Below, piece by piece: positions 23,640-32,195 of a stretch of 64,000 nt of DNA. The notes below the pieces were generated by a model. It saw only the letters and a list, made by a program, of their open reading frames with translations. It was not told where the DNA came from and searched no databases. How positions within the stretch are numbered: position 1 is the stretch's first letter; every line of letters begins with the position of its first letter. Location: positions 3,100,001 to 3,164,000 of the forward strand of contig NZ_JAUTAG010000001.1 of assembly GCF_030818255.1 (NCBI RefSeq), read 5' to 3'. The translations under genes were made by a program, and so were the position numbers. The DNA is from Microbacterium sp. SORGH_AS_0969 (GTDB lineage: Bacteria; Actinomycetota; Actinomycetes; Actinomycetales; Microbacteriaceae).

Positions 23640-25100
23640 ATGAGCACGATTCCCGAGAACCCTCGCACCCTGGCCGAGAAGGTCTGGGACGACCACCTCG
23701 TCGTGAAGGGCGAGAACGGTCAGCCCGACCTCATCTACATCGACCTGCACCTGGTGCACGAGGTCACGAGCCCCCAGGCGTTCGACGGCCTGCGCGCCGA
23801 GGGGCGCCCCGTCCGCCGTCTCGACCTCACGATCGCGACGGAAGACCACAACACTCCGACGCTCGACATCGACAAGCCGATCGCCGACCTCACCAGCCGC
23901 ACCCAGATCGAGACGCTGCGCCGCAACGCCGACGAGTTCGGCGTCCGCATCCACTCGCTCGGCGACAAGGAGCAGGGCATCGTCCACGTCGTGGGGCCGC
24001 AGCTGGGCCTGACGATGCCGGGCATCACGGTCGTCTGCGGAGACTCGCACACCTCGACCCACGGTGCGTTCGGCGCGATGGCGTTCGGCATCGGCACCAG
24101 CGAGGTCGAGCACGTGCTCGCGACGCAGACCCTGCCGCTGAAGCCCTTCAAGACGATGGCGATCACGGTCGAGGGCGAACTGAAGCCCGGCGTGACGGCG
24201 AAGGACATCATCCTGGCGATCATCGCCAAGATCGGTGCCAACGGCGGCCAGGGCTACGTCCTCGAGTTCCGCGGCAGCGCGATCCGCTCCCTCTCGATGG
24301 AGGGGCGCATGACGATGTGCAACATGTCGATCGAAGCCGGCGCCCGCGCCGGCATGATCGCCCCCGACGAGACGACCTTCGCCTACGTGAAAGACAAGCC
24401 GCACGCCCCGCAGGGGCAGGACTGGGACGACGCCGTCGCCTACTGGCGCACGCTCCCGAGCGACGAGGGTGCCGTCTACGACGCCGAGGTCTTCCTCGAC
24501 GCGAACGAGCTCGAGCCCTTCGTCACCTGGGGCACCAACCCCGGCCAGGGCGTCTCGCTGTCCGACGTCGTGCCCACTCCTGCCGACATCATCGACCCCA
24601 ATGAGCGCGCCGCCGCCGAGCGGGCGCTCGAGTACATGGACCTCGAGGCCGGCACCCCGATGAAGGACATCCCCGTGGATGCCGTCTTCATGGGCTCGTG
24701 CACCAACAGCCGCATCGAAGACCTCCGTGCCTTCGCCTCCGTCATCCAGGGGCGCACCAAGGCCGAGAACGTCCGCGTCATGGTCGTCCCGGGCTCGGCG
24801 CGCGTGCGCCTGGAGGCCGAGGCCGAGGGCCTCGACAAGGTGTTCACCGACTTCGGCGCCGAGTGGCGTTTCGCCGGCTGCTCGATGTGCCTGGGCATGA
24901 ACCCTGATCAGCTGGCGCCGGGGGAGCGCTGCGCTTCCACCTCGAACCGCAACTTCGAGGGGCGGCAGGGCAAGGGCGGGCGTACGCACCTCGTGTCGCC
25001 GCTGGTCGCCGCGGCCACGGCGGTGCGCGGCACGCTGTCGAGCCCCGCCGACCTGGAGCCGCTCCCCGCGGACATCGTTTCGACCGGGGCGGAGGCCTGA
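23640..25100 (+). CDS. leuC: 3-isopropylmalate dehydratase large subunit
   Basis: 486 residues of the aconitase family, which convert 2-isopropylmalate to 3-isopropylmalate in leucine synthesis together with LeuD. The three [4Fe-4S] ligands are visible: C354 in GSCTNSR, and C414 and C417 in CSMCLGMN. The start ATG at 23640 has GAGGAG 10 nt upstream. leuD begins one base after the stop. The upstream leucine leader implies control by leucyl-tRNA supply. Confidence 0.97.
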   Translation: MSTIPENPRTLAEKVWDDHLVVKGENGQPDLIYIDLHLVHEVTSPQAFDGLRAEGRPVRRLDLTIATEDHNTPTLDIDKPIADLTSRTQIETLRRNADEFGVRIHSLGDKEQGIVHVVGPQLGLTMPGITVVCGDSHTSTHGAFGAMAFGIGTSEVEHVLATQTLPLKPFKTMAITVEGELKPGVTAKDIILAIIAKIGANGGQGYVLEFRGSAIRSLSMEGRMTMCNMSIEAGARAGMIAPDETTFAYVKDKPHAPQGQDWDDAVAYWRTLPSDEGAVYDAEVFLDANELEPFVTWGTNPGQGVSLSDVVPTPADIIDPNERAAAERALEYMDLEAGTPMKDIPVDAVFMGSCTNSRIEDLRAFASVIQGRTKAENVRVMVVPGSARVRLEAEAEGLDKVFTDFGAEWRFAGCSMCLGMNPDQLAPGERCASTSNRNFEGRQGKGGRTHLVSPLVAAATAVRGTLSSPADLEPLPADIVSTGAEA

Positions 25101-25101
25101 C

Positions 25102-25698
25102 ATGGAGAAGTTCACGACGCACACCGGTGTCGCCGCGCCTTTGAAGCGGTCCGCGGTCGACACGGATCAGATCATCCCCGCCGTCTTCCTCAAGCGGGTC
25201 ACCAAGACGGGCTTCGACGACGCACTGTTCGCGAACTGGCGCCAGGATCCGGAGTTCATCCTGAATCAGGATGCCTACCGCTCGGCATCCATTCTCGTCG
25301 CAGGTCCGGACTTCGGTACCGGGTCCAGCCGCGAACACGCGGTGTGGGCGCTGCGCGACTACGGCTTCCAGGTGGTCCTGAGCCCGAAGTTCGCCGACAT
25401 CTTCCGCGGCAATTCGGGCAAGCAGGGCCTGGTCACGGGCGTGATCACGGAGGACGAGGTCGAGCAGATCTGGGCCGTCCTCGAGGCGAACCCCGGCATC
25501 GAGATGACCGTCGATCTGCAGGCCAAGACCGCCACGGTCGGTGACCTCCAGGTCTCGTTCGACATCGACGATTACACTAGGTGGCGGCTTCTCGAAGGGC
25601 TCGACGACATCGGGCTCACGCTGCGTGACGAAGACAAGATCACGCAGTTCGAGGCGCGCCGCGAGGCATGGCGGCCGCGGACCCTTCCGGTCCGCTGA
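25102..25698 (+). CDS. leuD: 3-isopropylmalate dehydratase small subunit
   Basis: 198 residues, the usual LeuD length. It forms the swivel domain that completes the active site of LeuC. Family signatures are [13 protein letters not shown] near the N-terminus and [17 protein letters not shown] at about 67-83. The ATG follows the leuC stop by one base, and the end of leuC supplies GGAGG (in GCGGAGGCC) as the ribosome site. Confidence 0.96.
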   Translation: MEKFTTHTGVAAPLKRSAVDTDQIIPAVFLKRVTKTGFDDALFANWRQDPEFILNQDAYRSASILVAGPDFGTGSSREHAVWALRDYGFQVVLSPKFADIFRGNSGKQGLVTGVITEDEVEQIWAVLEANPGIEMTVDLQAKTATVGDLQVSFDIDDYTRWRLLEGLDDIGLTLRDEDKITQFEARREAWRPRTLPVR

Positions 25699-25762
25699 GC
25701 CCGATCGACCCGATCGGGTCGATTCGCCGCCCCTCGTCCACGAAGTGAGGTCCACCCCCCCT

Positions 25763-27136
25763 ATGAGCACACTCGTCAGCGACACCGGAGAGCACCCCAT
25801 CGGGCAGCCGGATTGGGAGGCGGCAGAGACCCTCACGATCCGAGGCGGTCGTCCGCTGCGGGGAACCGTCGAGGTCAAGGGGGCGAAGAACCTCGTCACC
25901 AAGGCGATGGTGGCCGCCCTCCTCGGCGACACCACCAGCACGCTCCGCGACGTCCCCATGATCAGCGATGTGAAGGTCGTGCGTTCGCTCCTCGAGGTGC
26001 ACGGCGTCACCGTGACCGAGGGTGAGGAAGAGGGAACCCTCCACCTCGACCCCTCGGGCGCGGTCGCCGCGCACTTCGAGGAGATCGACGCGCATGCCGG
26101 CGCTTCGCGCATCCCGATTCTGTTCTGCGGGCCACTGCTGCACCTTCTGGGCGAGGCGCTCATCCCTGACCTGGGCGGATGCCGCATCGGCGACCGTCCG
26201 ATCAACTTCCACATGGACGCGCTCCGTGCTTTCGGCGCCGTGGTCGACAAGAGCTACGAGGGCATCCGCATCACGGCCCCCAACGGCCTGCACGGCGCGA
26301 ACATCACGCTCCCGTACCCGAGCGTCGGCGCGACGGAGCAGGTGCTCCTGACCGCGGTCCGCGCGAAGGGCGTGACCGAGCTGCGCAACGCCGCCATCGA
26401 GCCCGAGATCATGGATCTCATCGCGGTGCTGCAGAAGATGGGCGCGATCATCTCTTACGAGCCCAACCGCGTCATCTTCATCGAGGGCGTCGACAAGCTC
26501 GTCGGTTACGACCACCGTGCGATCTTCGACCGCAACGAAGCGGCATCGTGGGCCTGTGCGGCCCTCGCCACCGACGGCGAGATCTTCGCCAAGGGCGCTC
26601 GCCAGCAGGACATGCTCACGTTCCTCAACGTCTTCCGCAAGGCCGGCGGCTGGTTCGACGTGCGCGAAGACGGCATCCTGTTCCGTCGCGGCGAGGCGCT
26701 CAAGCCCGTCATGGTCGAGACCGACGTCCACCCCGGCTTCATGACCGACTGGCAGCAGCCCCTCATCGTGGCGCTCACCCAGGCGCCGGGCACCTCGACG
26801 GTCCACGAGACCGTGTACGAGAACCGTCTCGGCTTCACCGCGGCGCTGAACAAGATGGGTGCCGACATCGTCGTGCACCCGAAGGGCATCGCGAGCCCCG
26901 ACCGTCGTGTTCCGCGCCGCGACCTCGAGCAGGCCGCCGTCATCAACGGACCGACGCCGCTGCACGGTGCCGACGTCGAGGTTCCCGATCTGCGTGGCGG
27001 CTACAGCTACGTCATCGCCGCGCTGGCGGCCGAGGGGGAGTCGACGGTGCGCAACATCGGCATCATCCGCCGCGGGTACGAGAAGTTCCTCGAGAAGCTG
27101 ACCGCTCTCGACGCCGACTTCTCCGTCGTGGGCTGA
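25763..27136 (+). CDS. murA: UDP-N-acetylglucosamine 1-carboxyvinyltransferase
   Basis: 457 residues. It catalyses the first committed step of peptidoglycan synthesis, adding enolpyruvate from PEP to UDP-GlcNAc. The N-terminal GGRPLRGTVEVKGAKNLVTKAM segment holds the conserved Lys-Asn pair. The catalytic cysteine is present as C140 in GGCRIGDRP, in contrast to mycobacterial MurA with Asp, so fosfomycin sensitivity is expected on that basis. GTGAGG lies about 11 nt before the ATG. plsC begins 4 bp after the stop, so a murA-plsC-gpsA-ddl run is likely one transcript. Confidence 0.95.
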   Translation: MSTLVSDTGEHPIGQPDWEAAETLTIRGGRPLRGTVEVKGAKNLVTKAMVAALLGDTTSTLRDVPMISDVKVVRSLLEVHGVTVTEGEEEGTLHLDPSGAVAAHFEEIDAHAGASRIPILFCGPLLHLLGEALIPDLGGCRIGDRPINFHMDALRAFGAVVDKSYEGIRITAPNGLHGANITLPYPSVGATEQVLLTAVRAKGVTELRNAAIEPEIMDLIAVLQKMGAIISYEPNRVIFIEGVDKLVGYDHRAIFDRNEAASWACAALATDGEIFAKGARQQDMLTFLNVFRKAGGWFDVREDGILFRRGEALKPVMVETDVHPGFMTDWQQPLIVALTQAPGTSTVHETVYENRLGFTAALNKMGADIVVHPKGIASPDRRVPRRDLEQAAVINGPTPLHGADVEVPDLRGGYSYVIAALAAEGESTVRNIGIIRRGYEKFLEKLTALDADFSVVG

Positions 27137-27140
27137 GGCC

Positions 27141-27878
27141 GTGGCCGCCACCCCCGAGAAGAGTCGGCCGAGCGCCTTCTGGCCGCTCGCCGCGATCGTG
27201 GTCCCCGCGGTGGGGCTGTTCGCCCGTATCGAGATCCGCGGCGGCGAGAACCTCCCGCGGGAGGGAGCGTACGTCCTCGCCCCGAACCACAACTCGGAGT
27301 TCGATCCGCTCATCGTGGCGGTGGCGGTCTGGCGGCTCGGCCGCGCGCCCCGGTTCATGGCGAAGGAAAGCCTCTTCAAGGTCCCTGTTCTCGGCGCTGC
27401 GCTGCGCGCGACGGGCATGGTTCCCGTCCCGCGCGCCTCGGCGAGCGCGAACCAGTCCATGAAGGCCGCGCAGCAGATCGCGGAAGACGGGCGCGGCGTC
27501 ATCGTCTACGCCGAGGGGACGCTCACGCGCGATCCCGACCTGTGGCCGATGCGCGGCAAGACGGGCGCCGTCCGGCTCGCCCTCGCCGGCGACCTTCCGC
27601 TCATCCCCATGGCGCAGTGGGGTGTTCAGCAGATCCTTCCGCGCTACGGCAAGCTCAAATTCCCTCGCCGCTCGCACGTGATCGTGGAACTCGGTCCCGC
27701 GATGGATCTGTCGGAGTACGCGGGCTCCACCTCGCCCGCCGTGCTCACGAGCGCGACCGACGCGCTCATGGGACGCATTTCGCAGATGCTCTCCGGCATC
27801 CGAGGTGTTCCGGCTCCTGCGGAGCGGTGGAACCCGTCGCAGCACGGACAGAATGAGACGGGGCGCCTTGAGTCGTAA
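27141..27878 (+). CDS. plsC: 1-acyl-sn-glycerol-3-phosphate acyltransferase
   Basis: 245 residues. The HX4D catalytic motif is NHNSEFD at about residues 51-57, followed by the substrate-binding FMAKESLF and YAEGTLTRDP motifs. It acylates lysophosphatidic acid to phosphatidic acid at the cytoplasmic membrane. The start is GTG 27141, 4 bp after murA. The downstream gpsA frame starts 26 bp before the plsC stop. GpsA makes glycerol 3-phosphate, the backbone acylated in this same pathway, so the pairing is functional. Confidence 0.9.
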   Translation: MAATPEKSRPSAFWPLAAIVVPAVGLFARIEIRGGENLPREGAYVLAPNHNSEFDPLIVAVAVWRLGRAPRFMAKESLFKVPVLGAALRATGMVPVPRASASANQSMKAAQQIAEDGRGVIVYAEGTLTRDPDLWPMRGKTGAVRLALAGDLPLIPMAQWGVQQILPRYGKLKFPRRSHVIVELGPAMDLSEYAGSTSPAVLTSATDALMGRISQMLSGIRGVPAPAERWNPSQHGQNETGRLES

Positions 27879-29004
27879 GAACGTCTCGCCCGTCGCCGGT
27901 CCCAAGGTCGCCGTCATCGGCGCCGGAAGCTGGGGCACGACGTTCGGGAAGATCCTCGCCGACGGCGGGGCGTCCGTCGTCATGTGGGCGCGCCGTCCCG
28001 AGCTGGCGGCGGAGATCACCGAATCCAAGCGCAATAGTCGTTATCTCTCCGGCATCAACCTGCCGCGCACGATGACGGCGACCACCGACCTGGCCGAGGC
28101 GATCCGCGGTGCCGAGCAGATCTACCTCTCGGTGCCGAGCCAGTCGCTGCGCGAGAACCTCGCCGCGATCAAGCCATTCGTCGAGCACACCGACGTGCCG
28201 ATCGTCTCGCTCATGAAGGGCGTCGAGAAGTCGTCCGGCCTGCGGATGAGCCAGGTCATTGAGCAGGTGCTCGGGTGCGACCCGGCGCGCATCGCCGTGG
28301 CATCCGGACCCAATCTCGCGCTCGAGATCGCGCGGGAGCAGCCGACCGCGGCCGTCATCAGCTCGCTGAGCCCCGAAACGGCCGAGGCGGTCGCTCGACG
28401 CGCACGCAACCGCTACTTCCGGTCGTTCGTGAACACCGACGTCATCGGCACCGAGTTCGGCGGTGTCCTGAAGAACCTCATCGCGGTGGCGATCGGCATC
28501 GTCGACGGCGTCGGGTACGGCGAGAACACGAAGGCCTCGATCATCACGCGCGGGCTCGTCGAGATGACCGACTTCGCGGTCGCTCAGGGCGCCCAGCCCG
28601 AGACGCTGCAAGGCCTCGCGGGCCTCGGCGACCTCATCGCGACGTGCCAGTCGCCGCTCAGCCGCAACAACACGGCGGGGCGTCTGCTCGGCCAGGGCTA
28701 CGGATACAAAGAAGTGGTCGCTCAGATGCAGCAGACCGCCGAGGGTCTGGCATCCGTCGCTCCCGTTCTTCAGCTCGCGAAGCAGGTCGGTGTCGACATG
28801 CCCATCGTGCAGCAGGTGAAGATGGTGCTCGACGGCACCATGGACCCGCGGGACATCGCGCCCCACCTGACGACCGACGACGACCAGCCGCAGGGCGAGA
28901 GGACGCGAAATGACCAAACCGGTGGTGGTGGTGCTCTTCGGCGGGCGCTCCAGCGAGCATTCGATCAGTTCCGCCACGGCGGGCGGGGTGCTTCGCGCGA
29001 TTGA
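27853..29004 (+). CDS. gpsA: NAD(P)H-dependent glycerol-3-phosphate dehydrogenase
   Basis: 383 residues, about 40 longer than most GpsA proteins. The NAD-binding motif VAVIGAGSWGTTFGKILA is at about 19-36; the catalytic-lysine segment GVLKNLIAVAIGI and the GLVEMTDF / LAGLGDLIATC motifs follow. It reduces dihydroxyacetone phosphate to sn-glycerol 3-phosphate. The extra C-terminal residues come from the last 95 bp of the gene, which overlap the start of ddl in another frame. ATG 27853 overlaps plsC; TTG 27868 is an alternative start. Confidence 0.93.
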   Translation: MRRGALSRKNVSPVAGPKVAVIGAGSWGTTFGKILADGGASVVMWARRPELAAEITESKRNSRYLSGINLPRTMTATTDLAEAIRGAEQIYLSVPSQSLRENLAAIKPFVEHTDVPIVSLMKGVEKSSGLRMSQVIEQVLGCDPARIAVASGPNLALEIAREQPTAAVISSLSPETAEAVARRARNRYFRSFVNTDVIGTEFGGVLKNLIAVAIGIVDGVGYGENTKASIITRGLVEMTDFAVAQGAQPETLQGLAGLGDLIATCQSPLSRNNTAGRLLGQGYGYKEVVAQMQQTAEGLASVAPVLQLAKQVGVDMPIVQQVKMVLDGTMDPRDIAPHLTTDDDQPQGERTRNDQTGGGGALRRALQRAFDQFRHGGRGASRD

Positions 29005-29995
29005 TCGTAACCGCTTCCGGGTGATCCCGGTCGGTATCACCCGCGACGGGGCCTTCGTGCTCGAAGACGACGACCCGGCGAAGTTCGCCCTCATTCCCGA
29101 GGCGCTGCCCGAGGTCATCGACAACGGCACGCGGGTGCGGCTGCCCGACTCGACGCTGTCGAGGGAGTGGACGGTGACGGATGCCGATGGCACCCGATCG
29201 CTCGGGAACGTCGACGTCGTGCTGCCGATCCTGCACGGTCGCTTCGGCGAAGACGGAACGGTGCAGGGCCTTCTCGAACTGCTCGACATCCCGTACGCGG
29301 GCGGCGGCGTGCTCATGTCGGCGATCGGCATGAACAAGCACGTGACCAAGCAGGTGCTGCGGGCCGCGCACGTGCCGGTCGTGCCCTGGGTGGCTGTGAC
29401 GCGCGCCGACCTCGCTCGCGACCGGCAGATGTGGGAGCGCCGCATGCGCGCCCTCGACCTGCCCGTCTTCGTGAAGCCCAACGAGGCGGGCTCCAGCGTC
29501 GGTGTGACCAAGGTGTCGCGGTGGGAAGACCTGGATGCCGCCCTCGACACCGCCTTCGCCGAGGACGGCCTGGTGCTCGTGGAGCAGGCGATCGTCGGGC
29601 GCGAACTCGAGTGCGGCGTCCTGCCCGGGCGTGACGGGGGACCCGTGCGGGTGTCGGTGGCGGGGGAAATCGTGGTCACGGGCCGGGAGTTCTACGACTT
29701 CGAGGCGAAGTACCTCGACGCGCCGGGCGTCGATCTGGTCTGCCCCGCGGACCTGCGGGACGGCGAGCTCGCCGAGATGCAGCGCATCGCCGCACAGGCG
29801 TTCGAGGCCATCGGCGGCCAGGGCCTGGCGCGCGTCGACTTCTTCTACACCGGCACGGAGTTCTTCGTGAACGAGGTGAACACCATGCCCGGGTTCACCC
29901 CGATCTCGATGTTCCCGACGTGCTGGATCGCTTCCGGCTTGAGCTACCCCGACCTGATCAGCGACCTGCTGGACGCGGCGCTCGAGAAGGCCTGA
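28910..29995 (+). CDS. ddl: D-alanine--D-alanine ligase
   Basis: 361 residues of the ATP-grasp family, which make D-Ala-D-Ala for peptidoglycan. The N-terminal LFGGRSSEHSIS is the family start signature; the ATP-grasp region includes FVKPNEAGSSVGVTK; the C-terminal FVNEVNTMPGFTPISMFP carries the metal-binding Glu and Asn. GAGAGGA lies 7 nt upstream of the ATG and supports this start although it is 95 bp inside gpsA. It completes the murA-plsC-gpsA-ddl group. Confidence 0.96.
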   Translation: MTKPVVVVLFGGRSSEHSISSATAGGVLRAIDRNRFRVIPVGITRDGAFVLEDDDPAKFALIPEALPEVIDNGTRVRLPDSTLSREWTVTDADGTRSLGNVDVVLPILHGRFGEDGTVQGLLELLDIPYAGGGVLMSAIGMNKHVTKQVLRAAHVPVVPWVAVTRADLARDRQMWERRMRALDLPVFVKPNEAGSSVGVTKVSRWEDLDAALDTAFAEDGLVLVEQAIVGRELECGVLPGRDGGPVRVSVAGEIVVTGREFYDFEAKYLDAPGVDLVCPADLRDGELAEMQRIAAQAFEAIGGQGLARVDFFYTGTEFFVNEVNTMPGFTPISMFPTCWIASGLSYPDLISDLLDAALEKA

Positions 29996-30018
29996 CGTCC
30001 GCGGGCGGGCGCGGGTGG

Positions 30019-30522
30019 CTACGGGGTCGGGGTGGGGGCGGGCGTCGCGTCGGAGAGCGACGTGCACTTCGCCCCGGTCGCGGGGAGATTGTCGCGGATG
30101 AGCGGGCCGAGGGCCTGGGCCACGTCGCCGCTGCTCGCGACGTCCTGATCCAGGAACACCTGCACCGCGGGCTCGCGGCCATACGTGGTGAGCGTGTACT
30201 TGTTCTCGGACGCCCGGGACTCGTCGACGATCCAGTCCACTCCGTCCGACGTCCGGCACGGCAGCGTCGTCGGCGCGGGGGCCTCGAGACCGCAGGTCAT
30301 GAGAATGGATGCCGGATTCCCCCACGCCGCGGTCGACTGCGCGTCGGTCCATCGCCGCTCCTGTCCCGAGATCGTCTTGGGCAGACGCGCTTCGACGTTG
30401 GCACAGGCCGGGTCGTTCGCGAGCTTCGCGGGCTCCATCGCGACGTTCGTGCTGCAGGCCGCGAGCCCCGGCAGGAGCGTGAGGGCGGCGAGCAACGCGA
30501 GGGTCCGTGAAGAGCGGGGCAC
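30019..30522 (-). CDS. DUF3515 family lipoprotein
   Basis: 167 residues. A lipoprotein signal peptide ends in the lipobox LAAC (Cys near 23). The mature part has conserved cysteines (CANVEARLP, MTCGLEAP, LPCRTSDG, AKCTSLS), as in the DUF3515 family found beside thiL in actinobacteria. The C-terminus is a short Thr/Pro tail. The start is GTG 30522, 6 nt after TAGCCT, so the mRNA is probably leaderless. It diverges from thiL with only 25 bp between the start codons. Function unknown. Confidence 0.85.
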   Translation of the reverse strand: MPRSSRTLALLAALTLLPGLAACSTNVAMEPAKLANDPACANVEARLPKTISGQERRWTDAQSTAAWGNPASILMTCGLEAPAPTTLPCRTSDGVDWIVDESRASENKYTLTTYGREPAVQVFLDQDVASSGDVAQALGPLIRDNLPATGAKCTSLSDATPAPTPTP

Positions 30523-30547
30523 CCCTCCAGGCTAATAGCGTGGGGGA
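30523..30547. promoter_or_regulatory. 25-bp divergent promoter with back-to-back -10 boxes
   Basis: On the minus strand TAGCCT (30534-30529) lies 6 nt before the DUF3515 GTG. On the plus strand TAGCGT (30536-30541) lies 6 nt before the thiL GTG. One base pair separates the two boxes. The -35 regions must therefore lie inside the opposite gene. Confidence 0.6.
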
Positions 30548-31552
30548 GTGACCGACGCCGAGACCAGCCGTAAGATCACCGTGGGAGAGCTGTCCGAGGG
30601 GCAGATCCTCCGCGGCATCCTGGATCGCCTTCCCCCGTCGACGGCACCGGTCGGGCCGGGCGATGACGCGGCGGTGCTGGCCGTCCCGGACGGTCGTGTG
30701 GTCGCGACGACCGACACGCTGGTGCACGGCCCCGACTTCCGGCTCGCGTGGTCGTCGGCGCACGATCTCGGCTTCAAAGCGGCCGCCGTGAACCTCGCCG
30801 ACGTCGCCGCGATGGGTGCGCGGCCGATCGCTCTTCTCGTGGCCCTCGCGATGCCCGACGCGACTCCGGTGTCGTTCGTCCATGGCTTCGCCGAGGGGCT
30901 CGCCGACGCCTGCGCCGAGCTCGCGCCCGATTGCGCTGTCGAGGGCGGCGACCTCACGGTCTCGGACACCCTGACGATCGCGGTCACGGCACTCGGCTCG
31001 CTCGACGGACGCGTTCCCGTGCGCCGCTCGGGCGCGCGGGTCGGCGACGGCGTCTACGTCATCGGCGAACTCGGACCGGCTGCGAAGGGCATCGAACTGC
31101 TCTTCCGCCGGTTCACGGATGCCGATGGCACCCCCGTGGTCGTCACGCCCGAGGCGCGCGCGAGCCTCACGGCGGCGGACGCGCACGCGCTGTCACGCCA
31201 GCTCGCCCCCCGACCGCCGATCGCGGACGCGCTGCGCGCCGCGGACGCGGGCGCCACCGCCATGATGGACATCTCCGACGGTCTCGCCCTCGACGCGACT
31301 CGGCTGGCGGACGCGTCGGATGTGACCATCGCGTTCGACTCCGCAGCCCTGGGCGACGACCCCGCACTCGCTCTCGGCGGGGGAGAGGACCACGGGTTCC
31401 TCGTGACGTTCCCCGCGGAGACCGCTCCGCTCGGGCGCCGAGTGGGAACGGTCGAGGCACGCGGAGAACGCTCGATCACGGTGGACGGGTCGCCGTGGAC
31501 AGGGCGCACGGGCTGGGACCCCTACCGCGATTGGGATGCCGGCCGCGGGTGA
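30548..31552 (+). CDS. thiL: thiamine-monophosphate kinase
   Basis: 334 residues of the PurM-like AIR synthase superfamily; phosphorylates thiamine monophosphate to thiamine pyrophosphate. Motifs: VGPGDDAAVL near the N-terminus, TTDTLVHGPDF, the metal-binding AVNLADVAAMGA, and MMDISDGLALD in the C-terminal half. The start is GTG 30548. It is convergent with rsmD, with only 12 bp between stops. Confidence 0.93.
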   Translation: MTDAETSRKITVGELSEGQILRGILDRLPPSTAPVGPGDDAAVLAVPDGRVVATTDTLVHGPDFRLAWSSAHDLGFKAAAVNLADVAAMGARPIALLVALAMPDATPVSFVHGFAEGLADACAELAPDCAVEGGDLTVSDTLTIAVTALGSLDGRVPVRRSGARVGDGVYVIGELGPAAKGIELLFRRFTDADGTPVVVTPEARASLTAADAHALSRQLAPRPPIADALRAADAGATAMMDISDGLALDATRLADASDVTIAFDSAALGDDPALALGGGEDHGFLVTFPAETAPLGRRVGTVEARGERSITVDGSPWTGRTGWDPYRDWDAGRG

Positions 31553-31564
31553 CGGCCCGCGTCT

Positions 31565-32128
31565 TCAGGCGGTCGGTCGACCCCACCACATCGTCGTGTC
31601 GCCGTAGGTGCGCTCCCGCTCGGGCTCGAGCCCGGCGGCGGCCCAGTCCGGCGCGGGGGAGCGCTTCGCGCGCTCGACGATGACGGCCGCGTCCGGGCTC
31701 AGCCGTGGCGCGAGGGCGAGCAGCACGCGGGTGAGCTCCTCGTCGCTCACGTCGTACGGCGGGTCGATGAACACGAGGTCCCACTCGGCGCCGGATGCCG
31801 AGAGGTAGGTCGTGACGTTCGCGCGGTGCACCCGCACGGGGGCCTCCACGCCCGCAGTTCGCAGCCGATCCGCGTTCTTGCGGATCACGGCGGCGGCGGG
31901 AGCGGACAGCTCGACGAGATCGGCTGAGGCGGCCCCGCGGCTGAGGCTCTCGAGCCCGAGCGCTCCGGAGCCGGCGTACAGGTCGGCGACGCGTGCTTCA
32001 CGGAGGAGGTCGGCGGATTCGAGGGCCGCGAAGAGCGACTCGCGCACGCGGTCGCTCGTGGGGCGCGTACCCTTCGCGGGGACCTCGAGCACGGTTCCGC
32101 CGGCACGGCCGGAGATGATGCGCGTCAC
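31565..32128 (-). CDS. rsmD: 16S rRNA (guanine(966)-N2)-methyltransferase
   Basis: 187 residues. SAM-binding motif DLYAGSGALGLESLSRGA at about 49-66 and the catalytic FIDPPYD motif at about 119-125 identify RsmD, which methylates G966 of 16S rRNA. The N-terminal MTRIISGRAGG is also typical. The start is GTG 32128, 6 nt after TAGGCT (minus strand, 32140-32135), so a leaderless transcript is likely. An IS110 element sits directly upstream, between it and recG. Confidence 0.94.
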   Translation of the reverse strand: MTRIISGRAGGTVLEVPAKGTRPTSDRVRESLFAALESADLLREARVADLYAGSGALGLESLSRGAASADLVELSAPAAAVIRKNADRLRTAGVEAPVRVHRANVTTYLSASGAEWDLVFIDPPYDVSDEELTRVLLALAPRLSPDAAVIVERAKRSPAPDWAAAGLEPERERTYGDTTMWWGRPTA

Positions 32129-32195
32129 CCTCCCAGCCTACGGTCGCGCGCCCGAGCCAACCGGGAGCCGCCGACGATGATGCTCCTATGGGTTG

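Noticed and set aside
25640..27502. Long minus-strand frame antisense to murA and plsC
   Set aside because: Shadow frame; murA has every family motif on the plus strand.
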